Source of the DNA: Clostridiales bacterium
GTDB lineage: Bacteria; Bacillota; Clostridia; Christensenellales; Borkfalkiaceae
Assembly: GCA_003503945.1 (NCBI GenBank)
Contig: DOCD01000089.1
Span: 503 to 7,987, forward strand
Length of the DNA stretch: 7,485 nt
Direction: 5' to 3'
The translations under genes were made by a program, and so were the position numbers. This document shows, piece by piece, positions 6,889 through 7,485 of the stretch (within the stretch, counting starts at the first letter, position 1; each line of letters opens with the position of its first letter). The notes below the pieces were generated by a model. It was not told where the DNA came from. It searched no databases and saw only the letters and a program-made list of their open reading frames with translations.

Positions 6889-7281
6889 GTGTTTATAACC
6901 ACGAAAGGCAGAAACGCGCTTAAAATAATGATAGACCTTGCGGTGCACTACGGCGAGGGCAACGTGTCGCTCGGCGACGTCGCGGAGCGGCAGAAGGAAT
7001 CCTTAAAATATCTCGAAGCTTCCGCGGCTCAGCTTACGGCGGCGGGGCTTGTGGTAAGCGCGCGCGGCAAAAGCGGCGGGTACAAGCTCGCGAGAAGTCC
7101 CGAGGAGTATACCGTTGCGGAAATCCTTTTGTCGGGCGAGGGCACTCTTTCGCCCGTGCAATGCCTTGACAGCGGCTGCGAAAACGCGTGCAACTGTATG
7201 ACCTTGCCGCTGTTTAAAGAGCTCGACGAAGTTATAATGAACTTTTTAACTTCCAAAACATTAAAAGATTTAATAAAATAA
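6889..7281 (+). CDS. Rrf2-family transcriptional regulator, IscR-like with Fe-S ligand cysteines
   Basis: A 130-residue winged-helix regulator. MFITTKGRNALKIMIDLA (1-18) is the typical Rrf2 opening, and a wing with ARGKSGGYKLARSPEEYTVAEIL (58-80) carries the family's RGxxGGYxLA motif. The sensor loop has C92, C97, C101 and C103 (QCLDSGCENACNC). C92-x4-C97-x5-C103 resembles the C-x5-C-x5-C cluster-binding set of IscR, so a [2Fe-2S] or [4Fe-4S] sensor is likely; C101 is extra. It starts at GTG 6889, with GGAGG (6879-6883) inside the end of nadA, so the two are translationally coupled. The neighbour is an Fe-S enzyme, suggesting the regulator links cluster supply to NAD synthesis or represses its own operon. 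It could instead regulate Fe-S assembly or cysteine genes elsewhere, as IscR or CymR do. Confidence 0.93.
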   Translation: MFITTKGRNALKIMIDLAVHYGEGNVSLGDVAERQKESLKYLEASAAQLTAAGLVVSARGKSGGYKLARSPEEYTVAEILLSGEGTLSPVQCLDSGCENACNCMTLPLFKELDEVIMNFLTSKTLKDLIK

Positions 7282-7294
7282 GTTTACCGAAATA

Positions 7295-7348
7295 CAGCCT
7301 TCCCCGAGCGGGGGAAGGTGTCACGACCGAAGGTTGCGACGAATGAGG
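7295..7348. repeat. Double-hairpin intergenic repeat, copy 2
   Basis: Hairpin 1: CCTTCCCC (7298-7305) with GGGGAAGG (7311-7318). Hairpin 2: 7320-7328 with 7332-7340 around a GAA loop, with one A-C mismatch and one G-T wobble. The tail is GAATGAGG. It begins 13 bases after the Rrf2 stop. A small stem GGTGA (7348-7352) with TCACC (7361-7365) links it to the next copy. Confidence 0.8.
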
Positions 7349-7371
7349 GTGAATATTTTATCACCGCAATA

Positions 7372-7425
7372 CAGCCTTCCCCGAGCGGGGGAAGGGGTCG
7401 CAGCCGAAGGTTGTGACGAATGAGG
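7372..7425. repeat. Double-hairpin intergenic repeat, copy 3
   Basis: A near-identical direct repeat of copy 2 at a 77-bp period. Hairpin 1: 7375-7382 with 7388-7395. Hairpin 2: 7397-7405 with 7409-7417, all nine positions pairing (two G-T wobbles) around a GAA loop. The tail is GAATGAGG. The differences from copy 2 in hairpin 2 keep or improve base pairing. Confidence 0.8.
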
Positions 7426-7442
7426 GCGCAAACCTCATCACC

Positions 7443-7454
7443 GCTCCGCGGAGC
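7443..7454. other. Short perfect palindrome GCTCCGCGGAGC
   Basis: A 12-bp palindrome that could form a small hairpin (4-bp stem) or be a protein site. It lies between repeat copy 3 and the terminator-like stem at the window's end and is probably part of the same repetitive tract. Confidence 0.45.
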
Positions 7455-7461
7455 TTCTCAT

Positions 7462-7485
7462 ACGGCGTAAGGACAACGCCGTTTT
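7462..7485 (+). terminator. Possible terminator truncated by the window end
   Basis: ACGGCGT (7462-7468) pairs with ACGCCGT (7476-7482) around a 7-base loop and is followed by TTT to the edge. If the T-run continues, it would terminate the nadA-Rrf2 transcript. The window ends too soon to tell. Confidence 0.4.

Noticed and set aside
7295..7425. CRISPR array
   Set aside because: Only two tandem units here, each internally double-palindromic with no constant repeat/unique spacer layout, and no cas genes in view.

Overview
The window looks like chromosomal DNA from an uncultivated, probably gut-associated member of the Clostridia (Bacillota). The evidence is the small four-cysteine form of ribosomal protein L28, strong GGAGG ribosome binding sites, sigma-A type promoters, and the gene order rpmB(-) / Asp23-family gene / fakA-like gene / recG. 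From memory, that order matches the Bacillus subtilis rpmB-yloU-yloV-sdaAB-sdaAA-recG neighbourhood, here without the serine dehydratase genes. The exact lineage cannot be fixed from this sequence alone.

Layout. Positions 3-374 hold the 3' end of an M19-family membrane dipeptidase gene. It converges on rpmB (444-626, minus), and the two share one strong bidirectional terminator (397-424). A divergent AT-rich promoter region (627-875) separates rpmB from the plus-strand pair yloU (876-1226) and yloV/fakA (1323-2975), which encode an Asp23/Gls24 protein and a DAK2-DegV fatty-acid-kinase-like protein. Two inverted repeats lie between those two genes. A 269-bp gap (2976-3244) contains several hairpins and one copy of a double-hairpin repeat, followed by recG (3245-5251).

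Downstream of recG is a small, visibly more AT-rich cassette (about 5271-5917). A Cys-rich small protein gene (minus) diverges from a 69-aa XRE-type repressor gene (plus). The 104-bp gap between them carries three near-identical palindromes, one of them exactly filling the spacer of a near-consensus promoter. This is the best candidate here for a little-described regulatory module. It ends at a classic intrinsic terminator, directly followed by a perfect-consensus promoter (TTGACA-17-TATAAT) driving nadA (5973-6887). nadA is tightly coupled to an IscR-like Rrf2 regulator gene with a GTG start (6889-7281).

The last 200 bases carry two tandem copies (period 77 bp) of the same double-hairpin repeat seen upstream of recG, and a possible terminator cut by the window edge.

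How the genes fit together. L28 (translation), YloU/FakA (envelope and lipid metabolism) and RecG (fork repair) are housekeeping functions kept together by conserved synteny. NadA is a [4Fe-4S] enzyme of NAD synthesis, and its partner regulator keeps the cysteines expected of an Fe-S sensor, which suggests Fe-S-linked control of this operon. The XRE/Cys-rich pair appears to be an insertion with its own autoregulation. No rRNA, tRNA, CRISPR array or transposase gene was seen.
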